Positions 23,799 to 33,025 of a stretch of 46,724 bases of DNA are shown in pieces; position 1 is the first letter of the stretch, and the number at the start of each line of letters is the position of its first letter. The position numbers and the translations under genes are program-made. Origin of the DNA: an uncultured Prevotellaceae bacterium. GTDB taxonomy: Bacteria; Bacteroidota; Bacteroidia; Bacteroidales; Bacteroidaceae. The notes below the pieces were generated by a model that ran no database searches, was not told where the DNA came from, and was given only the letters and a program-made list of their open reading frames with translations. Where the stretch lies: the NCBI GenBank assembly GCA_900321425.1, contig ONWA01000017.1, forward strand, positions 1 to 46,724, given 5' to 3'.

Positions 23799-24875
23799 TT
23801 AAATCTTGACTTTTAGTACCCAAGCTTCCGAGAATTCTTCTTTCTGACGAATCTTGGATACTGCACGGTATGCCTGATCTTCTGAAGGATAATGTCCGCA
23901 AACTACACGAACCACATGATTCATGATAAAGACTTCTGCTTCAGCATATCCTGCACGCCGTAACTTCTCCACATAGAGCTCCGCATTCTTTTTTCTCACC
24001 TGACTGGCTAGGACAACGTAATAGTTGTTTCGCTGTTCTTTCGGTGTGGAAACGGATTCTTGTGATTTAATAGTATCTTTCTGTAACTCAGTATTTTGTG
24101 TTAAAACAACAGAGTCCTTCTTTAAAGAATCCTTCTTTGCGATGACGGGAACTTTCTCGGGCGTTTTCTCTTTGGGAGGCATACTGAAGAAGGAGCCGTT
24201 TTGCATCTGTCCCATGCTCAAGGTAGACAAGTGCGTGTCACTGATCGGTGAGGTAATAAAGAAGAAGGCAAGGATAGCTGCTGCCATCGCTACAGCATTA
24301 CGGATCCATGACATCTTGATGTGGATGGTTGTTACCTCTTCGTCAGTATCTACATCCATCTGGGCGGTTTCTTCTGTCTCTTCCACTGCTTCCTCCACTT
24401 CCACTGGCCGTGGCTTTTGGGGAAGGTCAAAGAGTGGAGCCGCCGACTGTGAGGCTTCTGTCATCGGCATATCAAAAGAGCTGAGACCGTACAGTTCGGG
24501 CGTTAGGATACCAGCCTCACAAGGGGTAAAGGCGATATGACCGTCCTCGTTTTTGTAGAGAGTACCGATATCCGTCAGTTCGTAATGCCCTTGGTTGTTA
24601 ATATGCTGGCATAATTCTTCCACTTCACCCTCGATACGGCGCAATGCCTCAGGGTAACTGATATCGTAGGCTTCGATATAGGATTGAACCAGCAGGGAAT
24701 CATTGATCTTCAACTGTGGGTTGAAGCCCAATGTACGATAGGGCGGCAAGAAGAGCTGTTCCTCGTCGTCATACCTCGCATCCATATGGTGCGCCATAAA
24801 CCCTCCTAGGTCGGGAATAATCACGCAATCATTGGACAACAGAAGGATTTCTATGTGTCTCTGTAGTTCTATCAT
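23799..24875 (-). CDS. HU-CCDC81-like and SPOR domain membrane protein
   Basis: 358 residues. The N-terminal two HU-related modules (about 1-125; IIPDLGGFMAHH and ELTDIGTLYKNEDG) match the bacterial HU-CCDC81 families. An acidic linker (158-182), one transmembrane helix (about 190-208), a Lys/Ser-rich periplasmic linker and a C-terminal SPOR domain (about 285-358; NNYYVVLASQ...) follow. SPOR domains bind denuded peptidoglycan at the septum, so the protein is placed at the division site with an HU-like cytoplasmic end. The -7 box TAACTTTG (24887-24880) is 4 bp before the ATG, so a leaderless mRNA is expected. Confidence 0.87.
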   Translation of the reverse strand: MIELQRHIEILLLSNDCVIIPDLGGFMAHHMDARYDDEEQLFLPPYRTLGFNPQLKINDSLLVQSYIEAYDISYPEALRRIEGEVEELCQHINNQGHYELTDIGTLYKNEDGHIAFTPCEAGILTPELYGLSSFDMPMTEASQSAAPLFDLPQKPRPVEVEEAVEETEETAQMDVDTDEEVTTIHIKMSWIRNAVAMAAAILAFFFITSPISDTHLSTLSMGQMQNGSFFSMPPKEKTPEKVPVIAKKDSLKKDSVVLTQNTELQKDTIKSQESVSTPKEQRNNYYVVLASQVRKKNAELYVEKLRRAGYAEAEVFIMNHVVRVVCGHYPSEDQAYRAVSKIRQKEEFSEAWVLKVKI

Positions 24876-24879
24876 GTTG

Positions 24880-24887
24880 CAAAGTTA
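24880..24887 (-). promoter_or_regulatory. -7 box for the HU-SPOR/FHA operon
   Basis: TAACTTTG on the minus strand, then CAAC and the ATG at 24875. The -33 region is weak (TTGTC). The closeness to the start codon decides the start. Confidence 0.7.
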
Positions 24888-24999
24888 GTGCTTTTATCTG
24901 ACATTGACAAGCAAAATGCTTGTTAAAATAGAAAAAAGCCTAAATACTTTTCTGTTCCCGAGAATATTTTGTAACTTTGTAGCCTACAAGAAAAATCGT

Positions 25000-25548
25000 A
25001 TGGAATATATTGAAACAGCGATAAAAGGGGTTTTTATCATTGAGCCTCGTGTCTTCAGTGACACTCGGGGTTATTTCATGGAAGCTTGGAAGAAGTCTGA
25101 CTTCGAAGAGCATATCGGGAAGGTGGATTTTATCCAGGATAACGAGTCGAAGTCTACCTATGGAGTTCTGCGTGGACTGCATTATCAGAAGGGCGGGTAT
25201 GCCCAAGCCAAACTGGTACGTGTGATCAAGGGAAAAGTGCTGGATGTGGCTGTGGATATCCGTAAGAGTTCACCGACTTTCGGACAACATATCATGGTGG
25301 AACTGAGCGAAGAGAATAAGCGCCAGTTCTTTATTCCTCGTGGTTTTGCGCACGGCTTCCTAGTGCTGAGCGATGAAGCTGTATTTACCTACAAGGTAGA
25401 CAATGTATATGCTCCTCAACAGGAGGCAGGTATCCGTTGGAACGATCCTGATCTGAACATTCAGTGGCCCATCAATCAGAAGGATGTGATGACGAGTGAG
25501 AAAGACCTGAACGCCCCTCTTTTGAGCGCTGCAGAGTTATTTGAATAA
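25000..25548 (+). CDS. rfbC: dTDP-4-dehydrorhamnose 3,5-epimerase
   Basis: A 182-residue cupin-fold enzyme that epimerises C3 and C5 of dTDP-4-keto-6-deoxyglucose in dTDP-L-rhamnose synthesis. Motifs: FSDTRGYFMEAW, QDNESKSTYGVLRGLHYQ (catalytic His61), KGKVLDVAVDIR, FIPRGFAHGF and TYKVDNVY (catalytic Tyr region). ATG 25000 is set by the -7 box TAACTTTG at 24972-24979; the longer upstream frame crosses that promoter. The other rml genes are not in the window, so this is an isolated rfbC. Confidence 0.94.
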   Translation: MEYIETAIKGVFIIEPRVFSDTRGYFMEAWKKSDFEEHIGKVDFIQDNESKSTYGVLRGLHYQKGGYAQAKLVRVIKGKVLDVAVDIRKSSPTFGQHIMVELSEENKRQFFIPRGFAHGFLVLSDEAVFTYKVDNVYAPQQEAGIRWNDPDLNIQWPINQKDVMTSEKDLNAPLLSAAELFE

Positions 25549-25555
25549 ACAGAAC

Positions 25556-26326
25556 CTAACGTTCTTCTAGCCAGGCATCTATCAAATGACGGGCAATCGA
25601 CATCTTTTCAGGTATATGAGGAAGATGGTCCTTGGTAAACCAGGCACCTGCCGATAGCTCTTCTGTCTGCAGGTGAATGCTTCCCTCCACATAGTCAGCG
25701 GTGAATCCTACCATCAGACCACAGGGGTAGGGCCAAGGCTGACTACCGAAATAGCGGATATTCGTGATGGTGATACCTGTTTCTTCCATCACCTCCCGCT
25801 GTACAGCCTCCTCTAATGTTTCTCCCGTTTCAACGAATCCAGCCACTAGTCCGTAATGGTCGCCCCGGAAATTCCGGGCATGGACAAGTAAGATCTTGTC
25901 TTCTCGTCTGATGAGCACAATGACGGCTGTAGCTAACTGTGGCCATACCTCCTTACCGCAGTGTTCACAACGCTTGGAGATATCGGTATGCAGTTTCATC
26001 GGGCCTCCACATACCCCACAGAATCGGGTGTTCTGATCCCAGTAGAGCAACTCGAAACATTTTCCGGCCTTGAGGTATAACTCATGGGGTAACCGATGGA
26101 AACTGGCTCGCAGACCGCACATCTCGTATCGTGGATGGTTCGTTACGGGCAGGTCTATACGGTAGGTCTTTACTTCCGTTTCCCCCAACGGGGTGATATT
26201 CATCACCGTGGTCCACGGCTTGATCTCTGTAGGCGGTGTCGTCTGATACGGGATAGTATAGGTGCCGTCAGGCAACCTTTCCAGCATGAGCTCATCTTTG
26301 CAGAAGACAAAATAGTATTTTTTCAT
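25556..26326 (-). CDS. nudC: NAD(+)/NADH diphosphatase NudC
   Basis: 256 residues. Zinc ribbon (Cys103, Cys106, Cys120, Cys123), Nudix box from Gly163 (GFVETGETLEEAVQREVMEE) and the NudC-specific SQPWPYP (195-201). It hydrolyses NADH/NAD to NMNH/NMN and AMP and can remove NAD caps from RNA. ATG 26326 matches the family N-terminus; an upstream in-frame Met would lie in the intergenic region. Convergent with rfbC, 7 bp apart. Confidence 0.94.
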   Translation of the reverse strand: MKKYYFVFCKDELMLERLPDGTYTIPYQTTPPTEIKPWTTVMNITPLGETEVKTYRIDLPVTNHPRYEMCGLRASFHRLPHELYLKAGKCFELLYWDQNTRFCGVCGGPMKLHTDISKRCEHCGKEVWPQLATAVIVLIRREDKILLVHARNFRGDHYGLVAGFVETGETLEEAVQREVMEETGITITNIRYFGSQPWPYPCGLMVGFTADYVEGSIHLQTEELSAGAWFTKDHLPHIPEKMSIARHLIDAWLEER

Positions 26327-26378
26327 TGATAGGATTGTGTGAATGGAAAAATTTCCTGCAAAAATAGTAAATAATTGG

Positions 26379-26386
26379 TACATTTG
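26379..26386 (+). promoter_or_regulatory. -7 box for the J-domain gene
   Basis: TACATTTG followed by a 55-nt leader with a strong AAGGAGGA ribosome site at 26427-26434, one of the few in the window. Confidence 0.55.
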
Positions 26387-26441
26387 CAACTTTCGGCATG
26401 TTTTTTGCTGTCTCTATTATAAAAATAAGGAGGAATGGATT

Positions 26442-27107
26442 ATGGCATTTGTTGATTATTACAAGATTCTGGGTGTCGACAAGTCGATTCCGCAGAAAGA
26501 CGTGAAAAAGGCTTACCTGAAACGGGCCAAGGCGTTTCATCCTGACCTTCATCCTGATGATCCGAAGGCAAAGGCAAAGTTTCAGGCATTGTCGGAGGCT
26601 TATGAGGTGATTGGTGATCCAGAGAAACGGAAGAAGTACGATCAGTATGGAGAGAACTGGAAACAGGCAGAGGCGTTTCAAGGTGGGGGCTTCGGAGGTG
26701 CTGGTGGCGGTTCGCCCTTTGACGGATATGACTTCTCATCTTTTGACAGTGGAGGGGGCTTTAGCTCATTCTTCGAGAATCTGTTTGGCTCTGGCTATGG
26801 TCGGGGTGGGCATGAACCTTTCTCTCATATCCGTCCTGATGTGGGGGAAATGAAGGCGAATGTGACTATCGACCTTTATACGGCGCTGTTAGGGGGTGAG
26901 ATAATGCTCCAACTGAGTCATGGGGCGAAAATCAAACTGAAGGTGAAGGCGGGCACCCAACCGGGCACGAAGGTTCGTGTGCGTGGACAAGGGCATCGTC
27001 GTAACGACGGTTCTATGGGCGATCTGATCATTACCTATCAAGTCAAACTGCCCACCCAACTGTCAGAACATCAGAAAGAGTTGGTTCGTCAGATGCAAAA
27101 CGCTTAA
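26442..27107 (+). CDS. DnaJ/CbpA-like J-domain co-chaperone
   Basis: 221 residues. J-domain (3-68) with HPD at 33-35, a Gly/Phe/Ser-rich linker (about 78-128), then a DnaJ C-terminal beta domain (about 140-215; [30 protein letters not shown]). It lacks the Cys-rich zinc domain, so it is a CbpA/class B type but shorter than typical (about 300), with only one clear C-terminal substrate-binding repeat. It stimulates DnaK in the cytoplasm. AAGGAGGA upstream fixes the start. Confidence 0.9.
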   Translation: MAFVDYYKILGVDKSIPQKDVKKAYLKRAKAFHPDLHPDDPKAKAKFQALSEAYEVIGDPEKRKKYDQYGENWKQAEAFQGGGFGGAGGGSPFDGYDFSSFDSGGGFSSFFENLFGSGYGRGGHEPFSHIRPDVGEMKANVTIDLYTALLGGEIMLQLSHGAKIKLKVKAGTQPGTKVRVRGQGHRRNDGSMGDLIITYQVKLPTQLSEHQKELVRQMQNA

Positions 27108-27136
27108 AAAATGTAGGTGGTTTCGTTTTTTTTGTA

Positions 27137-27144
27137 TATCTTTG
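27137..27144 (+). promoter_or_regulatory. -7 box for the Ttd14-like gene
   Basis: TATCTTTG, with the ATG 22 bp downstream; the -33 region is T-rich (GGTTTCG) but not a clear TTTG. Confidence 0.6.
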
Positions 27145-27166
27145 CTGCGTCAATAGATTTCTCAAG

Positions 27167-28249
27167 ATGAAAGATATACGGAAAATCGTCCTTACAGGGG
27201 GACCTTGTGCTGGTAAGACCACCGCGCTGGTGAAAGTGATTGAGCATTTTACGAGTCTGGGATTTAAGGTGTTTACCATTCCCGAGGTTCCAACGTTGTT
27301 TAGTCAGGCTGGAATGGATTATCTGACGAAGAACAAAGGGTTCTTCTACGAAGGAGAGAAGGCGACTTTGGAGATCCAACTGGCTCTTGAGGATAAATTC
27401 CTGCGGATGGCTGAGGAGTGTGAGGAACCCACTGTGATTGTGCTCGATCGTGGTGCACTGGACATTTCCGCCTATATGTCACTGGATATCTGGGAGAAAA
27501 TTACATCGTCTGTAGGGACGACCACCGCTGAATTGCGCAATCGCTATGATGCCGTCTTGCACCTGGTGTCGGCAGCCGATGGTGCTGAAGAGTTCTACAC
27601 CACGAGCAACAACAGTCAACGTACAGAGGGCATCGAACTGGCTCGATTGTTAGATAAGAAGGTGATAGAAGCCTGGACAGGTCATCCTCATCTGCGTGTT
27701 ATCAATAACCAGGACGATTTCGACAGGAAAATCAACCGTGTACTCAAAGAGATCAGTAATGTGCTGGGTATCCCACAACCAATCGTAGAGGAACGTAAGT
27801 ATATCGTAGAACTGATTGGTGAGATACCCGAGTATGTCGAGAGTGAGATTACCCAGACCTACCTGGTGGCCGATCCTGGTACTGAGGTGCGCTTGCGTCG
27901 TCGTCTGTGGCAAGGGAAGTTCGTCAATGTGCTGACCACCAAGAAACGTATCTCTGTCAATGAACAGTTGGAGACAGAGCGTCAGGTGCCTAATGCCCTG
28001 TATGAATCGCTGATGCAACAGGCTGATCCATATCGTCAGACCATCCACAAACTCCGTCGTAGCTTTATCTGGAAAGGTCAGTATTTCGAGTTGGATACCT
28101 ATCAGCAACCTGCAGAAGGACTGGTGATCTTAGAAACAAAAGGCGTGGCTGACCATGCTTCGGTCAAATTCCCGCCTTTTGTGAAAGTATTAGAGGATAT
28201 CACTGGGAACGTCAATTATTATAATTACATCTTGGCGCTCCGCAAATAA
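27167..28249 (+). CDS. Ttd14-like protein: AAA-type NTPase fused to CYTH/triphosphate-tunnel domain
   Basis: 360 residues. The N-terminal P-loop domain has GGPCAGKTT (11-19) and VLDRGALD as Walker B-like motif. The C-terminal half starts with EERKYIVEL (a CYTH-like opening ExExK variant) and holds many paired Arg/Lys on strands (EVRLRRRLW, ETKGV). This two-domain order matches the Ttd14 family, known from animal phototransduction work and present in bacteria. CYTH domains bind triphosphate or phosphoinositide-type ligands. The bacterial role is not known to me. Monocistronic. Confidence 0.83.
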   Translation: MKDIRKIVLTGGPCAGKTTALVKVIEHFTSLGFKVFTIPEVPTLFSQAGMDYLTKNKGFFYEGEKATLEIQLALEDKFLRMAEECEEPTVIVLDRGALDISAYMSLDIWEKITSSVGTTTAELRNRYDAVLHLVSAADGAEEFYTTSNNSQRTEGIELARLLDKKVIEAWTGHPHLRVINNQDDFDRKINRVLKEISNVLGIPQPIVEERKYIVELIGEIPEYVESEITQTYLVADPGTEVRLRRRLWQGKFVNVLTTKKRISVNEQLETERQVPNALYESLMQQADPYRQTIHKLRRSFIWKGQYFELDTYQQPAEGLVILETKGVADHASVKFPPFVKVLEDITGNVNYYNYILALRK

Positions 28250-28256
28250 ATCCGTT

Positions 28257-29063
28257 TTATTCGTCGCTGTAATCTGCCATACCGGCAGCCTCTTCATCAG
28301 GATCGGTCTCGTCCAACTCCATCATCGTTGAGTAGTTCTCCTCCGTGATGTCATCATCATTGGGCTCCGTGATGTCGTCATCATCTTCGTCGGGCTTGTT
28401 GTAGTCGTCAACAATCTCCACATCTGCGTCATCATCCTCCTCATTCTCCGCTTTCGTCTCGAATTTCATACGGGGTCTTTCGGATTCTGGCTTCAACTTG
28501 GCGAAGATGGCCTCTACCCACGAGCCTTTCTCTACTTCCAATACCTCATATCCGTCGTTCACCTTCTTCTCATACATACCGCCTTTCTTGTGCAGTCTGT
28601 CCTTGGGAAGGGTGGTCGTAGAGATATCAAAGGCGTTCTCGATAATATCCTGAATACTCTGGGGGATGGACTCCCAACCGCCACCAAAATTGCGCTCCAA
28701 CACTTCCATGAGTTTGGCAGCACTGATATGACGAATATTCTCGTAGGTCAGGTCGGTGATACGTATGATGGTCTTCTTCTTGATGGCCCAGGTGACGCTC
28801 GACGAATCGTCAACACGTATCTGTCCTACCTTATATCCTTGTTTCTCATATCTCTTCCTGTTGATCTCGGAGTCATCAGAAAGCTCTTCAATCAGGAAAG
28901 CACTACGGATGATGTCCTGATAATGACGAAGGTCGTCACGTGCATCGGTGTCTTTCTCTACACCTTCCCACAAACGGAAGACATCATTCTCCTGAATATC
29001 CCATACGCTACTTTTTGTCATCGACTTGAGTGACAGTGTTTTCTTTGTTTCGTTTTGTTTCAT
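28257..29063 (-). CDS. Hypothetical protein with strongly acidic C-terminal tail
   Basis: 268 residues, not recognised. The first 170 residues look like a mixed alpha/beta soluble domain (WDIQENDVFRLWEGVEKD, RITDLTYENIRHISAAKLMEVLE, SIPQSIQDIIENAF). The last 60 are nearly all Asp/Glu with few hydrophobics (EEDDDADVEIVDDYNKPDEDDDD). ATG 29063 was chosen because the -7 box TACATTTG lies at 29098-29091, leaving an upstream Met at 29093 inside the promoter. No signal peptide. The acidic tail suggests nucleic acid mimicry or interaction with basic proteins, but that is inference. Confidence 0.75.
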   Translation of the reverse strand: MKQNETKKTLSLKSMTKSSVWDIQENDVFRLWEGVEKDTDARDDLRHYQDIIRSAFLIEELSDDSEINRKRYEKQGYKVGQIRVDDSSSVTWAIKKKTIIRITDLTYENIRHISAAKLMEVLERNFGGGWESIPQSIQDIIENAFDISTTTLPKDRLHKKGGMYEKKVNDGYEVLEVEKGSWVEAIFAKLKPESERPRMKFETKAENEEDDDADVEIVDDYNKPDEDDDDITEPNDDDITEENYSTMMELDETDPDEEAAGMADYSDE

Positions 29064-29137
29064 ATAGATGATTGTATCTGTTTCTGTCTGCAAATGTAAG
29101 TACTTTATTTTTCATTTACAAGTTTTTCTAATAGATT

Positions 29138-29169
29138 TTTGGTAATTTTCTCATTTTAGTGTAACTTTG
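29138..29169 (+). promoter_or_regulatory. Promoter of the rarA operon
   Basis: TTTG at 29138-29141, a 20-bp spacer, TAACTTTG at 29162-29169; ATG at 29180. Confidence 0.8.
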
Positions 29170-29179
29170 TCCCCAAAAG

Positions 29180-30454
29180 ATGAGCGAACCATTAGCTGAG
29201 AGATTACGCCCCCGTACGTTGGATGACTATATCGGACAGAAGCATCTCGTTGGTGAGGGGGCCGTCCTGCGAAAGATGATTGACGCAGGACGGATTTCCT
29301 CTTTTATCCTCTGGGGACCGCCTGGAGTGGGGAAGACTACCTTGGCACAGATCATCGCACATCGCTTGGAGACTCCTTTCTATACGTTGAGCGCGGTGAC
29401 CAGCGGTGTCAAGGATGTCCGTGATACCATAGAGAAAGCACAGAAAGGACGATTTTTCAATGAGGCATCACCTATTTTGTTTATTGATGAGATTCACCGG
29501 TTTTCCAAATCCCAACAGGACTCTCTATTAGGGGCTGTTGAAAAGGGTATCGTCACATTGATTGGAGCTACGACGGAGAATCCTTCCTTTGAGGTTATCC
29601 GACCCTTACTCTCCCGTTGTCAAATCTATGTGCTGAAGTCGTTGGAGAAGGACGATCTGCTCGAACTCCTGCATCGTGCCCTCACGACAGACGTGTTCCT
29701 CAAGCAACGGAAGATTGTGCTTCAGGAAACGAACGCTCTTTTACGTTTTAGTGGAGGAGATGCTCGTAAACTACTGAATATCTTGGAGTTGGTGACCGAT
29801 ATATCGACGGATGACGAATTGGTCATCACCGATGAATTGGTCTTAAACCGCTTACAACAGAATCCGCTGGCCTACGACAAAGACGGGGAGATGCACTACG
29901 ATATCATCTCGGCTTTCATCAAGAGTATCCGAGGCAGCGATCCTGATGCGGCACTCTACTGGTTGGCGCGGATGATTGAAGGGGGCGAGGATCCTACGTT
30001 TATCGCCCGCCGACTGGTCATCAGTGCGTCGGAAGATATCGGTTTGGCAAACCCCAACGCTCTCCTGTTGGCTAATGCTGCGTTCGATGCGGTCAATAAG
30101 ATCGGTTGGCCTGAGGGACGAATCCCTTTGGCAGAGGCCACCGTCTATCTGGCTACCTCGCCCAAGAGCAACTCCGCCTATCTGGGCATCGATAAGGCAC
30201 TCGACCTGGTGCGCCGTACGGGTAACCAACCAGTACCGTTACCTATCCGAAATGCACCGACACAACTGATGAAAGAACTGGGCTATCACGATGGTTATAA
30301 GTATCCGCACGATTTTCCGGGCCATTTCACCGAGCAGCAATACCTGCCCGATGACTTGAAGAACGAACGGTTATGGTTTGGACAACATAGTCCTGCGGAG
30401 GAGAAACTGTATCAGCGGATGGTCAACTATTGGGGAAAACGATACGAAGAGTAA
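29180..30454 (+). CDS. rarA: Replication-associated recombination protein A (MgsA/RarA)
   Basis: A 424-residue AAA+ ATPase related to clamp loaders that acts at stalled forks. Starts LAERLRPRTLDDYIGQKHLVG. Walker A WGPPGVGKTT (45-54), Walker B ILFIDEIHRF (about 101-110), sensor 1 GATTENPSF, arginine finger region LSRC, and the MgsA C-terminal domain (AFIKSIRGSDPDAALYWLARM, PEGRIPLAEATVYLA). All motifs are intact. Its TAA overlaps the ATG of the next gene by one base (TAATG). Confidence 0.96.
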   Translation: MSEPLAERLRPRTLDDYIGQKHLVGEGAVLRKMIDAGRISSFILWGPPGVGKTTLAQIIAHRLETPFYTLSAVTSGVKDVRDTIEKAQKGRFFNEASPILFIDEIHRFSKSQQDSLLGAVEKGIVTLIGATTENPSFEVIRPLLSRCQIYVLKSLEKDDLLELLHRALTTDVFLKQRKIVLQETNALLRFSGGDARKLLNILELVTDISTDDELVITDELVLNRLQQNPLAYDKDGEMHYDIISAFIKSIRGSDPDAALYWLARMIEGGEDPTFIARRLVISASEDIGLANPNALLLANAAFDAVNKIGWPEGRIPLAEATVYLATSPKSNSAYLGIDKALDLVRRTGNQPVPLPIRNAPTQLMKELGYHDGYKYPHDFPGHFTEQQYLPDDLKNERLWFGQHSPAEEKLYQRMVNYWGKRYEE

Positions 30455-31089
30455 TGGAAATAGAATTGTCGTCTGTCTTGCTGGTGATCGAGTTCCTGGG
30501 AACTTTTGCTTTCGCCATATCGGGCATCCGTCATGCGGCTGCCAAACACTTCGACTGGTTTGGCGGGTATGTCTGCGGCATTGCCGTAGCCATCGGAGGT
30601 GGTACGATCCGTGACGTGATGCTGGGAACCACTCCGTTCTGGATGACGACACCTATATATATGATATGTACGGCTATCGCGCTGTTGACGGTGGCCTTCT
30701 TCGGAAAATGGATGGAACCGTTGAAAAACGCATGGTTCGTCTTCGACACCTTCGGACTGGCACTCTTCACCATCGCGGGTATCCAGAAGAGTATCCTCTT
30801 CGGACAACCGTATTGGGTGGCGATTATCATGGGATGTATCACGGGTTCTGCCGGTGGGGTCATCCGCGATGTGCTGCTCAACAACGAACCTGTCATCTTC
30901 CATAAGGAGATCTATGCAATCGCGAGCGTCCTCGGGGGAATGGTCTACTGGGGGATGACGAGATACGGTCTCTCGCTGGAGTGGTGCTCGGTGATGAGCT
31001 TTGTTATCACCTGTATGATACGGTTCCTGGCTGTGAGATACCATATCTCACTGCCGGTATTAAGTGAATTTGAAAAGAAAGAGAAATAA
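30454..31089 (+). CDS. TRIC/YicG-type (UPF0126) membrane channel protein
   Basis: 211 residues with about seven hydrophobic helices and an internal duplication: each half has a Gly-rich GGGTIRDVMLG / GGVIRDVLLNN motif, the hallmark of the UPF0126/trimeric intracellular cation channel family. Likely a trimeric cation channel in the inner membrane; the physiological ion is unclear. ATG 30454 overlaps the rarA stop, so an earlier in-frame Met inside rarA is unlikely. Confidence 0.9.
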   Translation: MEIELSSVLLVIEFLGTFAFAISGIRHAAAKHFDWFGGYVCGIAVAIGGGTIRDVMLGTTPFWMTTPIYMICTAIALLTVAFFGKWMEPLKNAWFVFDTFGLALFTIAGIQKSILFGQPYWVAIIMGCITGSAGGVIRDVLLNNEPVIFHKEIYAIASVLGGMVYWGMTRYGLSLEWCSVMSFVITCMIRFLAVRYHISLPVLSEFEKKEK

Positions 31090-31093
31090 GGAG

Positions 31094-33025
31094 ATGAAAC
31101 ACGGATTTATCACAGTAGCGGCTGCTATCCCTTCTGTCAGGGTGGCTGACTGCAAGTACAATGTGGAACAGATCATGCTCCAGATGTCTGAGGCGGAAGC
31201 GCAGGACGTGGAGATTATGGTGTTCCCGGAGTTTTGTATCACGGGCTATAGTTGTCAGGACTTGTTCCGCGAACAGTTGCTCATCGAGAAGGCGGAAAAC
31301 GGATTGATGCACCTGTTGGAATACAGTCGTCAGTTGGATATCATCGCCATCGTGGGACTCCCCATCATCGTCAACAGTCTGTTGTATAACTGTGCCGCTG
31401 TCATCCAACGCGGTAGCATTCTGGGGGTAGTGACCAAGACTTACTTGCCCAACTATGGGGAGTTTTATGAGAAACGGTGGTTTGCCTCTGCCCAGGATCT
31501 GAATCCGTCGGAGATCTATCTGGCGGGCAGTCGTATCTGTGTATCAGCAGAGCCTCAGGTGTTTGTCACGCCACAAGGGGTGAAGTTTGGCGTGGAGATC
31601 TGTGAGGATGTATGGGCACCCATCCCTCCTAGCAACAATCTGGCACTGGCAGGTGCGGATATCATCTTCAACCTCTCTGCCAGCGATGAATTGGCGGGAA
31701 AACACCAGTATCTCATGTCGCTGCTGGCCCAACAGAGTGCCCGTACCATTAGTGGCTATGTCTATGCGAGCTGCGGCTTTGGGGAGTCTACTCAGGATGT
31801 GGTGTTTGGCGGCAATGCGATCATCTACGAGAATGGTGTGCTGTTGTCGGAGGCAGAGCGTTTCTCTTTCCAACCGCAGATGCGCATCAACCAGATTGAT
31901 ATCGAACGGTTACGCTCTGAACGCCGTACTAATACTACCTTTATTAATGCACAACGCCACTCACAGGCACGTGAGGTGGCGACCAAGACCGTCAACGAAC
32001 ATCCGTTTAAACTGTTGCGCCAGATAGCCCCCAGTCCTTTTATCCCTGCTGACGATGTGATGAGAGTGTCGTGCGAGGAGATCCTGAATATCCAGGTGGC
32101 AGGACTGGCCAAACGACTGGTTCATACGCACTGCGACAAGGCGGTGGTGGGTATCAGTGGCGGACTGGACTCTACCTTGGCTCTCCTGGTGATGGTGCGT
32201 ACCTTCGATAAGCTCCATCTCGACAGGAAGGGGATCATCGGTGTGACCATGCCGGGATTCGGTACCAGTGACCGTACTTATATGAACGCTATCCACCTGA
32301 TGCAGTCGTTGGGCATCACCCTCAGGGAGATCAGTATCGTACCGGCTGTCAAACAGCATTTCGAGGATATCGGTCATGATATCAATATCCATGATGTAAC
32401 CTACGAGAACTCGCAGGCTCGTGAACGTACGCAGATCCTGATGGATATCGCCAACCAGGTAAACGGGTTGGTGGTGGGTACTGGCGACCTGTCGGAACTG
32501 GCGCTAGGATGGGCTACCTATAACGGTGACCATATGTCGATGTATGGCGTGAATGCGGGGGTTCCGAAGACCTTGATACAGTATATCGTTCGCTACTGTG
32601 CCCTGACTGACGATTTTCAGGAACAGTCAACTTATTTGCTCGATGTGGTGGACACACCGATCAGTCCCGAACTGACTCCTGCGGATGCGGAAGGACAGAT
32701 CCAACAGAAGACGGAGGACCTCGTGGGACCTTATGAGTTACACGATTTCTATCTCTATTATTTCCTCCGCTATGGTTTCCGTCCTGCTAAACTGTTCTTT
32801 ATGGCACAGGCGGCTTTTGCAGGGAAATATGAGGATGCGACACTGAAAAAATGGCTGACGGTCTTCTGTCGCCGGTTCTTCAGTCAACAGTTCAAGCGCT
32901 CTTGTCTGCCTGACGGTCCGAAGGTGGGAAGCATCAGCCTGTCACCTCGTGGCGACTGGCGCATGCCGAGTGACTCGTCCAACAGCCTCTGGTTGGAAGA
33001 GTGTGAACAGTTAGGTCAGTTGTAG
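31094..33025 (+). CDS. nadE: Glutamine-dependent NAD+ synthetase
   Basis: 643 residues. The N-terminal nitrilase-type glutaminase has the Glu46-Lys115-Cys170 triad (FPEFCITGYS, KTYLPNYGEF, GVEICEDVW). The C-terminal ATP pyrophosphatase domain has SGGLDSTLAL (about 353). It converts deamido-NAD to NAD using Gln-derived ammonia channelled between the domains. ATG 31094 has AAGGAG just upstream. It lies 4 bp after the TRIC gene; the 3' end overlaps prmA on the other strand by 15 bp. Confidence 0.97.
   Translation: MKHGFITVAAAIPSVRVADCKYNVEQIMLQMSEAEAQDVEIMVFPEFCITGYSCQDLFREQLLIEKAENGLMHLLEYSRQLDIIAIVGLPIIVNSLLYNCAAVIQRGSILGVVTKTYLPNYGEFYEKRWFASAQDLNPSEIYLAGSRICVSAEPQVFVTPQGVKFGVEICEDVWAPIPPSNNLALAGADIIFNLSASDELAGKHQYLMSLLAQQSARTISGYVYASCGFGESTQDVVFGGNAIIYENGVLLSEAERFSFQPQMRINQIDIERLRSERRTNTTFINAQRHSQAREVATKTVNEHPFKLLRQIAPSPFIPADDVMRVSCEEILNIQVAGLAKRLVHTHCDKAVVGISGGLDSTLALLVMVRTFDKLHLDRKGIIGVTMPGFGTSDRTYMNAIHLMQSLGITLREISIVPAVKQHFEDIGHDINIHDVTYENSQARERTQILMDIANQVNGLVVGTGDLSELALGWATYNGDHMSMYGVNAGVPKTLIQYIVRYCALTDDFQEQSTYLLDVVDTPISPELTPADAEGQIQQKTEDLVGPYELHDFYLYYFLRYGFRPAKLFFMAQAAFAGKYEDATLKKWLTVFCRRFFSQQFKRSCLPDGPKVGSISLSPRGDWRMPSDSSNSLWLEECEQLGQL

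Noticed and set aside
31094-33025. Multiple antisense frames in nadE
   Set aside because: All lack domains; nadE has both catalytic domains intact.
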